Shown: positions 45,301-54,465, counted from the stretch's first letter. The stretch is DNA of 64,000 nt from Bacillota bacterium (GCA_023439045.1 JAEXOY010000034.1:1-64000), one strand, 5' to 3'. Notes: a model not told the origin generated them from the sequence alone. Program-made: numbers and translations.

Positions 45301-46437
45301 ATGAAGGCGGTAACATTTCAGGGAATAAAAAGAGTTCAGGTAAAGAATGTACCTGATCCCAAAATTAAAAATAAGGACGACATAATTGTAAAAATAACAA
45401 GTTCAGCAATATGTGGATCTGACCTGCATTTAATTCACGATATGGTTCCCAACCTCTATCAAGATTATGTTATCGGACATGAGCCGATGGGAATTGTTGA
45501 GGAAGTTGGTTCTGAAGTTACAAAGGTTAAAAAAGGTGATAGGGTTGTCATTCCGTTTAACGTAAGCTGTGGCTATTGCCATTACTGCACACACGGCCTA
45601 ACCAGCATGTGCGATAATTCAAATCCACATGGTGAGGGGGGAGGCTTCTTGGGTTATACGCAAACCTTTGGTGGATACCCTGGGGGGCAGGCTGAATACT
45701 TAAGGGTTCCATATGGAAATTTCGCACCTTTTCTGGTTCCACAGGACTGCGAGCTCGAGGATGAAAAGCTTGTTCTCATAGCCGATGCTATGGCTACTGC
45801 TTATTGGAGTGTGGAAAATGCAGGTGTAAAGGCCGGGGATACTGTTATTGTTCTGGGATGTGGGCCTGTCGGACTTTTAGCTCAGAAGTTTTGTTGGATG
45901 TTCGGCGCAAAGCGAGTCATAGCGGTAGATTATATTGATTATAGATTAAAACATGCAGAACGGCACAATAAAGTAGAAACTGTTAATTTTGAGCAACACG
46001 CAAACACTGGTGAATATCTGAAGGAATTGACACAAGGCGGTGCCGATGTTGTTATTGACTGTGTTGGTATGGATGGAAAGATGACCCCGCTAGAATTTGT
46101 TGCCTCAGGAGCAAAACTTCAAAGTGGTGCCCTGGGTGGGTTTGTAATTGCCACACAGGCTGTACGAAAATGTGGCATGATTCAAGTAACTGGTGTATAT
46201 GGTGGACGATATAACGGTTTTCCTTTTGGTGATATTATCAATAGAAACATCAATATTAGGACTGGACAGGCTCCAGTTATTCCATATATGCAGAAGCTTT
46301 ATCAGCTTATGGCTGACGGTAAGTTTGATCCAATGGATATTATTACTCACAGACTGCCACTTGATGATGCAGCACATGGATATGCTGTTTTTGATACCAA
46401 AACGGAAGACTGCATTAAAGTCATTTTAAAGCCTTGA
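45301..46437 (+). CDS. Zinc-dependent alcohol/formaldehyde-type dehydrogenase
   Basis: A 378-residue medium-chain dehydrogenase. Catalytic zinc ligands include Cys38 in AICGSDLH and His60-Glu61 in IGHEP. The structural zinc is held by Cys90, Cys93, Cys96 and Cys104. The NAD-binding motif is VLGCGPVGLLA. The sequence style is that of glutathione-independent formaldehyde dehydrogenase/threonine-dehydrogenase-like proteins. It is placed between two CotF pairs and probably expressed with them during sporulation; the substrate is unknown. Confidence 0.86.
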   Translation: MKAVTFQGIKRVQVKNVPDPKIKNKDDIIVKITSSAICGSDLHLIHDMVPNLYQDYVIGHEPMGIVEEVGSEVTKVKKGDRVVIPFNVSCGYCHYCTHGLTSMCDNSNPHGEGGGFLGYTQTFGGYPGGQAEYLRVPYGNFAPFLVPQDCELEDEKLVLIADAMATAYWSVENAGVKAGDTVIVLGCGPVGLLAQKFCWMFGAKRVIAVDYIDYRLKHAERHNKVETVNFEQHANTGEYLKELTQGGADVVIDCVGMDGKMTPLEFVASGAKLQSGALGGFVIATQAVRKCGMIQVTGVYGGRYNGFPFGDIINRNINIRTGQAPVIPYMQKLYQLMADGKFDPMDIITHRLPLDDAAHGYAVFDTKTEDCIKVILKP

Positions 46438-46453
46438 TTGAAGGAGGATGCTT

Positions 46454-46702
46454 ATGGATATGATTACGCCAAATGAAACACTTCAGCTAAATGAACTCCT
46501 AGCTCTTAAAAGCCTGAGCCTGACAAAATCACTGCTGATGTCCCCAATGATAACTGACCCTAAACTAAAGGAAATTTTTACAAGAGAATCTGGACTTTGT
46601 GAACAGCATATTAGGGAGTTAAGAGGCTTTATGGGAAAATCCAATGTTGAAAGCATTCAAAACGTTAATATGTTTTCTCAGAATGGGGGGGATGCTACGT
46701 GA
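46454..46702 (+). CDS. Short CotF-like spore coat protein, pair 2 subunit A
   Basis: An 82-residue helical protein with TLQLNELLALKSLSLTKSLL and a second helix around FTRESGLCEQHIREL. It parallels the short partner at 44703. ATG 46454 is chosen because AAGGAGG is six bases upstream; the ATG at 46448 touches that site. Its stop overlaps the start of the next gene (GTGA). Confidence 0.75.
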   Translation: MDMITPNETLQLNELLALKSLSLTKSLLMSPMITDPKLKEIFTRESGLCEQHIRELRGFMGKSNVESIQNVNMFSQNGGDAT

Positions 46703-47001
46703 CAATTATGTCTAGTATTGCGAATATTGCAGGGTTGAGTGAACAGGTTATTGCCTCTGATTTTCTCATATCTGCTAAAAGTGCAATTAAAAATTATACT
46801 ATTGCAATTACAGAAGTAACGTCAGCTGACTTTAGAGATATGCTTCAAAAACAGCTCAATGACGCCATAGAAACACATGAAGCAATAAGTAAGTATATGA
46901 TGGATAAAGGATATTACCATGCCTATGATATAAGAGAGCAAAAGAGCGAAATTTTAAAGGTTTCCGAAACAGCTTTAAATCTTGCTGAATCAAAGAGGTA
47001 A
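46699..47001 (+). CDS. CotF-family spore coat protein, pair 2 subunit B
   Basis: A 100-residue Coat F domain protein with VIASDFLISAKSAIKNYTIA and QKQLNDAIETHEAISKYMMD, then KGYYHAYDIREQ. The GTG start at 46699 overlaps the previous stop and has a G-rich site about eight bases upstream; an ATG at 46708 is possible. It is closer to typical CotF than the first pair. It ends the spore-coat cluster, converging with the ABC exporter genes. Confidence 0.84.
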   Translation: MTIMSSIANIAGLSEQVIASDFLISAKSAIKNYTIAITEVTSADFRDMLQKQLNDAIETHEAISKYMMDKGYYHAYDIREQKSEILKVSETALNLAESKR

Positions 47002-47048
47002 TCTATATAAAGCCGAGAAAAAAGGGGTAAGTATTAAGTATCTCATAA

Positions 47049-47846
47049 TCATGACCCCGTTCCATAATAGTTCTTTGTACCCTTTCGCCACATGGTATAC
47101 GAGATTAGGAACATGATAATACCCACCACCGGTCCTAGATATACAACAGGAATGATATTGTCCGGCCTTAAGAACAAATGTGAAGGGTAGAAGGAAACGA
47201 ATCCGATGGGGATGATGAACGAAAACACAAAACGAAGATATTTATTGTATATGGAAATAGGATACCGAGAATAATCCCTTAAATTTGCTGTTAGCTGTAG
47301 TATAGGATTTGTTCGAAGGAACCAGAAACTTGTGAAGGAAGCAATACTCATCATTGAGATGATTATTAGAGATGCACTGAAAATAACCCCAATCAGTAGT
47401 AATACTTTTAGTGGGGTCCATGCAATCCCTAAACTAGCAGAGGAATATACTAGGGCAACAATGCCAACGCCAAGCTGACCAAGGCCCTTTGCATCGAATA
47501 AATCGGACATATAATAAAACATCATGTTAAGTGGTCGTAGGTAAAACTTGATAAATGATCCTTCTATCAGATACCCCTCTATGTACCATATGTTATTAAA
47601 TAGTAATTCCTGTGGAATCATTACCAATAGTGAAAGAGCATACATAAAGATAAGCTCATTGTAATTGTAACCGTTAATGTTATCAACTGATTGAAAGACA
47701 ATCCAGAAGGTAACAATACCTGATAAATTGGTGATAATAAGACCGATGAGACTTATGAAAAAGTCTGAACGGTACTGCATACGGGTTTTCATATATTGTG
47801 AAACAAGTAGAAAATATATTTTCCCATAATGTTTTAGAGTATTCAT
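47049..47846 (-). CDS. ABC-2 type exporter permease 1
   Basis: A 265-residue membrane protein with six predicted segments, matching the ABC-2 permease group that occurs in pairs beside one ATPase. It contains the EGSFIKFYLRPLNMMFYYMS loop typical of these pairs. It is the last gene of a three-gene minus-strand operon, six bases after permease 2. GGAGG precedes its ATG. The substrate is unknown. Confidence 0.84.
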   Translation of the reverse strand: MNTLKHYGKIYFLLVSQYMKTRMQYRSDFFISLIGLIITNLSGIVTFWIVFQSVDNINGYNYNELIFMYALSLLVMIPQELLFNNIWYIEGYLIEGSFIKFYLRPLNMMFYYMSDLFDAKGLGQLGVGIVALVYSSASLGIAWTPLKVLLLIGVIFSASLIIISMMSIASFTSFWFLRTNPILQLTANLRDYSRYPISIYNKYLRFVFSFIIPIGFVSFYPSHLFLRPDNIIPVVYLGPVVGIIMFLISYTMWRKGTKNYYGTGS

Positions 47847-47852
47847 ATCTAT

Positions 47853-48647
47853 TTATCCTCCATTGACTGTGATAACCTTCAGAGATTTGGTATAAAAAAG
47901 TCTGCCAAGAATATAGATTGCAACCAACCAGAGCAACTGTACTAATATCATCTCACAGTATAGCCCGATATTCATTTTCCCAGATGTCAATATCTCTAGA
48001 GGAGCATTATATATATACTGAAAAGGAAGAAACTTAATAATACCCTGAAGGGTACTAGGGAAAAAACTTATTGGAATAGCTGCCCCTGATAGTAGCATCA
48101 CAATAACATTTTTTGTATAGACTATCCCCCAAGTAGACTGTGTATAAAAGGAAACTGTTCCTATAATAAAATCAAAGAAGAAATTTAATAGAAATGATAA
48201 AACAACTGAAGCAAAAAAGAATAGTAAATTCACTCCCACCGGTATATTTGCTTTGAAAACGAATATGATTACCAAAAGTGCCGGTATGGATAGAAGTATT
48301 AATCGACTAACCATCAATCCAGAGGATTTGGCTAATAGCTGTAGCTGAAAATCCATAGGCTTGACCAGATCCGATACAATGTTGCCTGTTACAATCCTTC
48401 TACCCATGTTCCAGTCTGTATCTGTCTGAAATATGGTGTGTAATGTGGTGGCCAGCGCTAAGTAGAGGAAGGTCTGCTCAAAGGGCATGCCATTAAGGAT
48501 TTTCCCAGGTTCTGCATAAATTGACTTCCACAAGTAATATGTAATAAAAATAAATACTATGTTACTTAGGATTGTAAAAATAAATCCAACTCTGTATACC
48601 ATCCAAGATAAAAGCTGACTCTTTGCAAAATACAGATACTTTCTCAT
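47853..48647 (-). CDS. ABC-2 type exporter permease 2
   Basis: A 264-residue six-segment permease, the second half of the exporter channel. Its loop IVSDLVKPMDFQLQLLAKSSG corresponds to the same element in permease 1. The start overlaps the ATPase stop by four bases (ATGA), showing coupled translation. Confidence 0.84.
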   Translation of the reverse strand: MRKYLYFAKSQLLSWMVYRVGFIFTILSNIVFIFITYYLWKSIYAEPGKILNGMPFEQTFLYLALATTLHTIFQTDTDWNMGRRIVTGNIVSDLVKPMDFQLQLLAKSSGLMVSRLILLSIPALLVIIFVFKANIPVGVNLLFFFASVVLSFLLNFFFDFIIGTVSFYTQSTWGIVYTKNVIVMLLSGAAIPISFFPSTLQGIIKFLPFQYIYNAPLEILTSGKMNIGLYCEMILVQLLWLVAIYILGRLFYTKSLKVITVNGG

Positions 48648-49666
48648 AACAATGCTCCCTCGTATACCTTGCGGATGACGGTCTCCATATCCATTTCCTC
48701 TATTTTAATGTCTCGAATGGAGAAGGTTGTCATTAGGTAGTTCAGTACGTCCAAAAGTTTTACTTCATCCTGATTTAGAGTAATATCCAACCAACCCTCT
48801 GATTGCTTTTCTATCAGGATTTCATTTTTACAAGGAAATTCTTCTTTTATTTGCTTTGTAAATTTATCAAATGATATATCACGTAGGGAGCTGGCCTGTA
48901 CCTTCAGAGTACGGTAGGAGCCAAAGAGCTTGTTTGCTTTATGTATATCCCCATCATAAATAATGCTGCCCTTGTCTATAATAATCAAACGCTTACATAG
49001 CGCTTCAATGTCACTAATATCATGTGTAGTGAGAATAATTGTAGTCTTTCGATTTTGGTTGAGCTCCTTGATCAACGAGCGTATTTTAGACTTTACCGAA
49101 ACATCTAAGCCGATTGTGGGTTCATCAAGAAAAATTACCTTGGGGTTATGGAGAAAGGACGCTACAATATCGCATAACATACGCTGTCCAAGAGATAAGC
49201 TACGTACCTGCTTATGATATAGTTCTTTGATATTAACCAGATCATTAAAGGTTTCAAGGTTTTCATCAAAAGTCTTTTGATCTACTTGGTAAATCTCTTT
49301 TAGCACCTTAAAGGATTCAATAACAGGGAGGTCCCACCAAAGCTGGGTGCGTTGTCCAAACACAACTCCTATCTCCTTTGCATTACGCTGGCGGTACTTA
49401 AAAGGAATTCTGCCATTTACGAGGATTTTTCCCTCCGACGGTTCAAGAACACCCGTCATCATTTTGATAGTTGTAGATTTTCCAGCACCATTTGGCCCAA
49501 CAAATCCAACTATTTCGCCCTCTTGAATTGTCATATCAATTGCGTTAACAGCCTTGACCTGACTATAATTTGTAGAAAATAGGTCACGCATAGCACCCAA
49601 TAAGCCTTCTCGTCGGTTAAGCACTTTAAAATGCTTGCTTAGTCCGGCTATTTCTATTACTGCCAT
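48644..49666 (-). CDS. ABC-2 exporter ATPase
   Basis: A 340-residue ATPase with Walker A GPNGAGKSTTIKMM, a Q-loop region near VVFGQRTQLWWDLP, signature LSLGQRM and Walker B VIFLDEPTIGLDV. A C-terminal extension of about 90 residues follows, as in natural-product and daunorubicin-type exporters. GGAGG lies four bases before the ATG. The MarR/MFS operon lies just upstream in the same direction but is set apart by a terminator. Confidence 0.9.
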   Translation of the reverse strand: MAVIEIAGLSKHFKVLNRREGLLGAMRDLFSTNYSQVKAVNAIDMTIQEGEIVGFVGPNGAGKSTTIKMMTGVLEPSEGKILVNGRIPFKYRQRNAKEIGVVFGQRTQLWWDLPVIESFKVLKEIYQVDQKTFDENLETFNDLVNIKELYHKQVRSLSLGQRMLCDIVASFLHNPKVIFLDEPTIGLDVSVKSKIRSLIKELNQNRKTTIILTTHDISDIEALCKRLIIIDKGSIIYDGDIHKANKLFGSYRTLKVQASSLRDISFDKFTKQIKEEFPCKNEILIEKQSEGWLDITLNQDEVKLLDVLNYLMTTFSIRDIKIEEMDMETVIRKVYEGALL

Positions 49667-49847
49667 AAAACCTCCAACAATTATGTAACATTTATAGTTT
49701 TTTAAATAACTTAAAAAGATATTACCATAAATGACTAAATATGTAAACGTAGATTTTATAAGAGTAGCGCAGCTAGAAACCGCTATATAAAATAATAGCG
49801 TGCAACGTAAATTATAGTAAAGATTGAGCTGTATAAGGATTTACTAG

Positions 49848-49887
49848 CTGTAAAAAATAATAACGTAGCAACCTAAAAGCTGCTACG
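49848..49887 (-). terminator. Terminator after marR
   Basis: Read on the minus strand, a seven-bp stem (CGTAGCA/TGCTACG at 49864-49887 in plus coordinates) is followed by a T-rich tract. It ends ten bases after the marR stop codon. A further CGCTAT/ATAGCG dyad lies at 49781-49800. Confidence 0.7.
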
Positions 49888-49897
49888 CTATAAAATC

Positions 49898-50356
49898 TCA
49901 ATCAATTTCTATCTGCGCTTCATCAAGATATAAACACACTTGATCTAATAAATTGAGTAATGTCTCACTCTGCTCCTTACCTAATTTCTCTATAAGGCCA
50001 GAAAACAGATTAGTAAAATATTTAGTCGCTTTTTGAACTATTTCTTCACCTTTTTCAGTCAATTTAATATCTGCCACTCTCTTGTCATGAGAGTCAACGC
50101 TTCTTAAGATATACCCCTGTAGCCTTAAATTCTTTATTAATTCTGTAACAGTAGGGGAAGTCACAAACATTTTTTTACTAATTTCAGAAACGGTAACAAC
50201 ATGCTGGCTTTGCTGGGAAAGGTAATCAATACAAAGTAGAATACGCAATTCGCTTTGTTTTAGTCCTAATAAGGGTTGTTTGTGGCGTTCAACTCTTGAC
50301 AGATATTCAAATGTATCTACAAATCTTCTGAAATCTATATTTGATTGCTTATCCAA
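49898..50356 (-). CDS. MarR-family repressor
   Basis: A 152-residue winged-helix regulator with the recognition region VSEISKKMFVTSPTVTELIKNL and wing DSHDKRVADIKLTEKGEEIV. The likely start is TTG 50356, six bases after GAGGTG; a GTG at 50365 overlaps that site. It follows the MFS pump gene on the same strand, 107 to 116 bases later. The palindrome over the pump promoter is its probable operator. Confidence 0.87.
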   Translation of the reverse strand: MDKQSNIDFRRFVDTFEYLSRVERHKQPLLGLKQSELRILLCIDYLSQQSQHVVTVSEISKKMFVTSPTVTELIKNLRLQGYILRSVDSHDKRVADIKLTEKGEEIVQKATKYFTNLFSGLIEKLGKEQSETLLNLLDQVCLYLDEAQIEID

Positions 50357-50472
50357 GAAATTCACCTCATTAATAAATACTTCTTCTGGAAATAAACTGT
50401 ATTTTTTACGGTAATTATGGATTAATTTTTACAATCATTATACATTATCACATTCAGTTCAACAACACCTTT

Positions 50473-52068
50473 TTAGGCTGCCTTTTCGTCTTCTTCAATC
50501 GTATCCAAACATTCGTCATCATAAACAGGTTTTGTTTTCAGGAATAATGATAATACTACTCCTAAAAGTAATAATAGAGCACCTATATAAAACACACTAG
50601 TTAATGCATCTCCCATTACTGTGCGAACCATTCCAATCATTTGTTGAAATAAGCCCTGAATTTGCTGGGGCATAGACAACTGTATACTGTCAAGTTTATT
50701 GCTATCCAACAACATTTGAGGATTAGCCATAGCGGTAAACTTTTGTGCAGTTTCAGCATCCAATACGGAAAGATCTACTCCAGTTGCAGGGTTCATTACT
50801 ACAGCCATGTTTTTTGCCATTGATGAGTTCATAATAGCTCCAAATATGGCAATAAAGATAGTCCCACCCAGGTTACGAAAGAGGGTACAAGATGCAGTTA
50901 CTACACCTAACTGGGAGATTGGGGCGGAGTTCTGTGCAGTTGTCGTGAATACTGTCATACCAAAGCCCAGTCCTATACCAAATATAATCAAGCTTATAGT
51001 AGCCCATACAATATTACTCATATTGGCCATAATAATCATACTTCCGCTCATAATGCCTAAGCCGAGTACAGCAAATAGTCTGTAATTATTGCTTTTAGAC
51101 ATCCAACGCCCAACTAGTGTACTAAATATAATCATCATTATTGACATGGGAATGTTCAATAACCCCGATGTTGTAGCAGAGAGTCCTTTTACACCTTGAA
51201 TATAGAAGGGAATATAAGACATTGCTCCCATCATTCCACCACTCATAACAAAACTTGCTGCGTATGAAATTGTGACACCCTTGTTTTTAAACATAGAAAG
51301 AGGCATTACAGGACTCTTTGCCTTTCGTTCAACAAGTATAAGAAGTATAATTCCAGCTAAAGTAGCTGCAAAGAGACCTAAAATCTGAGGTGAGGTCCAA
51401 GCATATTTTGTTCCAGCCCATGAGAATCCTAAAAGTAAGAAAGTAATTGAAAGCGCTAGCATTAACGATCCCAAATAATCAATGGATTCTGAAGCATTCC
51501 CTTTTGATTTAGGAAAGAGACTTAAAATCATAAAGAAGGCTACGACACCTAGAGGTAGGAAGAGCCAAAATAGCCACTTCCATGCTATGTAATCAACCAT
51601 GATACCGCCGAGAACTGGACCAAGGATACTAGAAAGTCCGAAGATAGACATCATCACTCCTGTCCATTTGGCTCTCTCTTGTGGAGGGTATAAATCTCCA
51701 ATGGCGGTTAGCGAGATAGACATTAAAATGCCTCCGCCAATTCCCTGAATACCACGGAAGGCTATCATTTGAAAAATATTAGTCGACAATCCTGTTAAAA
51801 AAGAACCTATTAGAAATACAGAAATTCCTGATAGTAGAAAGATTTTTCTCCCATATATATCGGATAATTTTCCGAATATTATGGTAGAAATAGTTGAGGT
51901 TAGCATGTAACCTGTAATCACCCATGAGTAGTAGTCCATTCCACCTAATTGAGCGATAATTTTGGGTAGTGCTGCACTGATAATTGTTTGATTAATTGCG
52001 GCGAAAAACATTGTAGCCATTAACGCTATCATGACCAACATTCTTCTTTTCTGTGTTAGTTGTTGCAT
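50473..52068 (-). CDS. MFS multidrug exporter (DHA2, 14 segments)
   Basis: A 531-residue transporter of the EmrB/QacA group with 14 membrane segments. Motif A is GKLSDIYGRKIF and motif C is GPVLGGIMVDYIAW. It should expel drugs in exchange for protons. AAAGGAA precedes the ATG. It has a strong promoter overlapped by a MarR-type palindrome and is followed by the marR gene. Confidence 0.92.
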   Translation of the reverse strand: MQQLTQKRRMLVMIALMATMFFAAINQTIISAALPKIIAQLGGMDYYSWVITGYMLTSTISTIIFGKLSDIYGRKIFLLSGISVFLIGSFLTGLSTNIFQMIAFRGIQGIGGGILMSISLTAIGDLYPPQERAKWTGVMMSIFGLSSILGPVLGGIMVDYIAWKWLFWLFLPLGVVAFFMILSLFPKSKGNASESIDYLGSLMLALSITFLLLGFSWAGTKYAWTSPQILGLFAATLAGIILLILVERKAKSPVMPLSMFKNKGVTISYAASFVMSGGMMGAMSYIPFYIQGVKGLSATTSGLLNIPMSIMMIIFSTLVGRWMSKSNNYRLFAVLGLGIMSGSMIIMANMSNIVWATISLIIFGIGLGFGMTVFTTTAQNSAPISQLGVVTASCTLFRNLGGTIFIAIFGAIMNSSMAKNMAVVMNPATGVDLSVLDAETAQKFTAMANPQMLLDSNKLDSIQLSMPQQIQGLFQQMIGMVRTVMGDALTSVFYIGALLLLLGVVLSLFLKTKPVYDDECLDTIEEDEKAA

Positions 52069-52091
52069 AAAAATTCCTTTCGTATAATATA

Positions 52092-52140
52092 ATTAGTTAG
52101 GTAACCTAATTAATATAATATGATTATTACATTTAGTCAA
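52092..52140 (-). promoter_or_regulatory. MFS promoter with MarR-type operator
   Basis: On the minus strand TTGACT (52135-52140) and TATATT (52112-52117) are 17 bases apart. Directly downstream, TTAGGT-A-ACCTAA (52097-52109), flanked by ATTA and TAAT arms, forms a palindrome covering 52092-52114. It overlaps the -10 by three bases, so a bound repressor would block transcription. Confidence 0.85.
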
Positions 52141-52178
52141 TAACTTATGAAAAATAATGCAAATTTTATAAGATATAA

Positions 52179-52231
52179 AAATGCACCTACATGTTAGAAG
52201 TTTATCAAAATCTAACATAAGAGGTGCATTT
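52179..52231 (-). terminator. Terminator after the Bcr/CflA pump gene
   Basis: AAATGCACCT 52179-52188 pairs with AGGTGCATTT 52222-52231, with inner GTTAGA/TCTAAC. On the minus strand the stem ends in a T-run, as expected for the gene ending at 52324. Confidence 0.8.
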
Positions 52232-52323
52232 AAGTCTCATTATAATATGGTTTAGTATATACTATCAAATCTATTTATTACAATTAAATGTTTATTGCTG
52301 CTATCAAAATATACTTATTGCTA

Positions 52324-53733
52324 TCAAATATCTTTTACACCTATGCAAGGAATATTTGATTTTAAAAATAGATTCCAGCTAACAAGAGAAATTAAGGAAC
52401 AAACGGAAATAATGGCACCCAAGGCTATAACTGCATTTCCCCAAGGCAGTGAGGCTACTGCCATTCCTATACTTCCCATTACCATGGACAGGGTATTTAT
52501 TAAGGAAGAAGCTGACCCGGTGTCACCCTTTTGCTGTTCCAAAAGTAAGTTCGTGCTAAACGGCCTTATTACAGTACCGCACAATGACATAAATACAAAG
52601 GAGATCCAAAATAGTATTGGAGCCAGAGTTCCAATACTAATAACCAGAATACCGCTTATAGTAGATACTCCCAATATCATTGTAGCAAATACTTTCTTAT
52701 TCATGTTTCTAAATACCTTTACATAAATAAATGGCCCTGAAATAGAAACCAGTGCGTTGAAGGCAAAGAAATAAGTATAAACCTGAGGACTAAGACCAAA
52801 GTAATCCACATATATATATGATGAAATGGCTATATACCCTAAGAACGGAAGTGAATTAAGAGCGAATATTACTGCGGGTATAATGAAGCTTTTATTCTTG
52901 GATATAACCAGCAGTCTTCCTAGGGAACCTAGCAATGTACCCCTATATCTATCTTCTTCTCTCAATGTTTCCTGGAATAAAAGTGTTATTATCAAATTAA
53001 TTATACTGATTATCGCAAGAGTCCAAAATGCACCTCTCCAAGTTGTAAACCGTAGGATTACGCCCCCTATTAGCGGAGCAATCATAGGAGCAAGTCCCGA
53101 TATTGATTGACATATGGCTAAAACACTTTCCCTCTTCTTGTTGGAAAAAGTATCCTTTATAATTGCAATAGAAACAGATGTTATACCTCCTGCAGCTAAA
53201 CCTTGGAATACTCTGGCTATAATCAGCATGTATACGTTTATAGAAAGTGCGCACGCAATACTGCATATCATGTATGCTATGCTACCAATAAGAAGAATGG
53301 GTTTTCGGCCATATTTGTCACTTAAAGGTCCCCAGAATAAAATCCCTACTGAATAGAATAGGAAGAATAAGCTTAACGTTAGATTAATTATTGATGAGCT
53401 GCAACCAAAATATGTACTCATGTTTGGTAATGCAGGCAAGTACATATCTGTAGAAAGGGGAATAAACATATTCATAAAGGCTACGAAAAAAATTAGACCC
53501 TTGTTTCCAAGATAAGTTTGCTTTGCAGTGGCAGCTTGATTGCTGATAGTAACTGTTTGATTAATGTTGTTTACTGTTTGGGCATTAGCATGTGCTGATT
53601 GTTTAGTTGCAGTTACTGTTTGGGCATTAACATGTGCTGATTGTTTAGTTGTATTTACTGTTTGGGTATTAGCATGTGCTGATTGATTAGTTGCACTTTC
53701 TGATTTGGTATTGCTATGTACAGCTCGGTTCAT
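52324..53733 (-). CDS. MFS drug exporter (Bcr/CflA type) with repeat N-terminus
   Basis: This is a 469-residue transporter. From about residue 75 it is a normal 12-segment Bcr/CflA pump (MFIPLSTDMYLPALPNM, GPLSDKYGRKPIL). The first 70 residues are unusual: three 14-residue repeats (TNQSAHANTQTVNT-like) and a decayed fourth precede the first membrane segment and would face the cytoplasm. GGAGG precedes the ATG. It is divergent from the small gene at 54036. Confidence 0.88.
   Translation of the reverse strand: MNRAVHSNTKSESATNQSAHANTQTVNTTKQSAHVNAQTVTATKQSAHANAQTVNNINQTVTISNQAATAKQTYLGNKGLIFFVAFMNMFIPLSTDMYLPALPNMSTYFGCSSSIINLTLSLFFLFYSVGILFWGPLSDKYGRKPILLIGSIAYMICSIACALSINVYMLIIARVFQGLAAGGITSVSIAIIKDTFSNKKRESVLAICQSISGLAPMIAPLIGGVILRFTTWRGAFWTLAIISIINLIITLLFQETLREEDRYRGTLLGSLGRLLVISKNKSFIIPAVIFALNSLPFLGYIAISSYIYVDYFGLSPQVYTYFFAFNALVSISGPFIYVKVFRNMNKKVFATMILGVSTISGILVISIGTLAPILFWISFVFMSLCGTVIRPFSTNLLLEQQKGDTGSASSLINTLSMVMGSIGMAVASLPWGNAVIALGAIISVCSLISLVSWNLFLKSNIPCIGVKDI
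53571..53696 (-). repeat. Three 42-bp tandem repeats in the pump N-terminus
   Basis: Units at 53571-53612, 53613-53654 and 53655-53696 share TTACTGTTTGGG and GTGCTGATTG on the plus strand. Each encodes 14 residues. Differences are few, so the array is young, and the unit is a multiple of three. Confidence 0.9.
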
Positions 53734-53848
53734 TGTAAATAATCCTCCGGAATTTACTTTGCAAAAGTTTACATATATTGTTGTAAGTATGATTTGCCGT
53801 TCTTGACTATTCTACACCAAATATTATGAAAACTGCAATATCACAAAA

Positions 53849-53870
53849 AAGTTTACTATATGATAAACTT
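53849..53870. promoter_or_regulatory. Dyad in the divergent gap
   Basis: AAGTTTA and TAAACTT face each other across eight bases. TTGACT at 53872-53877 follows on the plus strand and could be a -35. The gap serves the pump gene on one side and the gene at 54036 on the other. Confidence 0.4.
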
Positions 53871-54035
53871 ATTGACTTAATTATATAAAGTATATAGTGT
53901 AATTATTTAATATATTTAAGTGAAGAGGGTCTAAAAAAATTTTTTAAATGCTATTGATTGATTGGTATTTTCAAGCAAATAAAACGGTGGTATCATTGCA
54001 CTATCAAGTTACGAGAAAAGTTTGGAGTTGATATT

Positions 54036-54239
54036 ATGGATGGCTTACATGTGTATGTATATTTTGGGTATGATGATTCAATTGATGATTCCGACCTTTA
54101 TAGTAAACACAGGAGCGTAGCGACGCAAGATGGGTATTATGGTAAGGTGCTTGAAAAGGGAGAACAAACCATAGACAATTATTATGGAAGCATCAAGCGG
54201 CAAAAGGTCCAAGAACTGTCTGGGTACTACAACAAGTAA
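54036..54239 (+). CDS. Small hypothetical protein
   Basis: A 67-residue acidic, tyrosine-rich protein (HVYVYFGYDDSIDDSDLY, DGYYGKVLEKGE) that I do not recognise. A weak GGAG lies before ATG 54036. It ends just ahead of the tandem hairpins that precede the P-II gene. It could be a short regulatory or stress protein, or not translated. Confidence 0.4.
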   Translation: MDGLHVYVYFGYDDSIDDSDLYSKHRSVATQDGYYGKVLEKGEQTIDNYYGSIKRQKVQELSGYYNK

Positions 54240-54267
54240 AATTATTTAAAGTGAATATTTGACGATG

Positions 54268-54314
54268 TAGTCTTTTAAAGAAACCTTTTGGGGTTTTATT
54301 AAAAGACTATTTTT
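54268..54314 (+). terminator. Leader hairpin 1 before the P-II gene
   Basis: TAGTCTTTTA 54268-54277 pairs with TAAAAGACTA 54300-54309, with an inner AAACC/GGTTT, followed by TTTTTG. It could simply end the small gene at 54036, but its 5' flank is repeated before hairpin 2. Confidence 0.75.
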
Positions 54315-54329
54315 GTATATTGACGGTGT

Positions 54330-54374
54330 GGTCTTTGCAAATACGCTTTTGTGGCGTATGCGGAGACCTTTTTT
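54330..54374 (+). terminator. Leader hairpin 2 before the P-II gene
   Basis: GGTCT 54330-54334 pairs with AGACC 54364-54368 and ATACGC 54341-54346 with GCGTAT 54354-54359, followed by six T bases. The preceding bases (ATATTGACGGTGTGGTCTTT) copy those before hairpin 1 (ATATTTGACGATGTAGTCTTT) with few changes. Confidence 0.75.
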
Positions 54375-54465
54375 GATATCGATATGCAAATATTATTTAG
54401 GTAACAGAGGTAACAAGTGTAAATTAACTAAGAATAGCGTAATCCATAAAAGGAGGAGAATTAAT

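Noticed and set aside
54241..54465. Glutamine riboswitch before the P-II gene
   Set aside because: The conserved core expected for the glnA motif is not visible; the two hairpins look like terminators.
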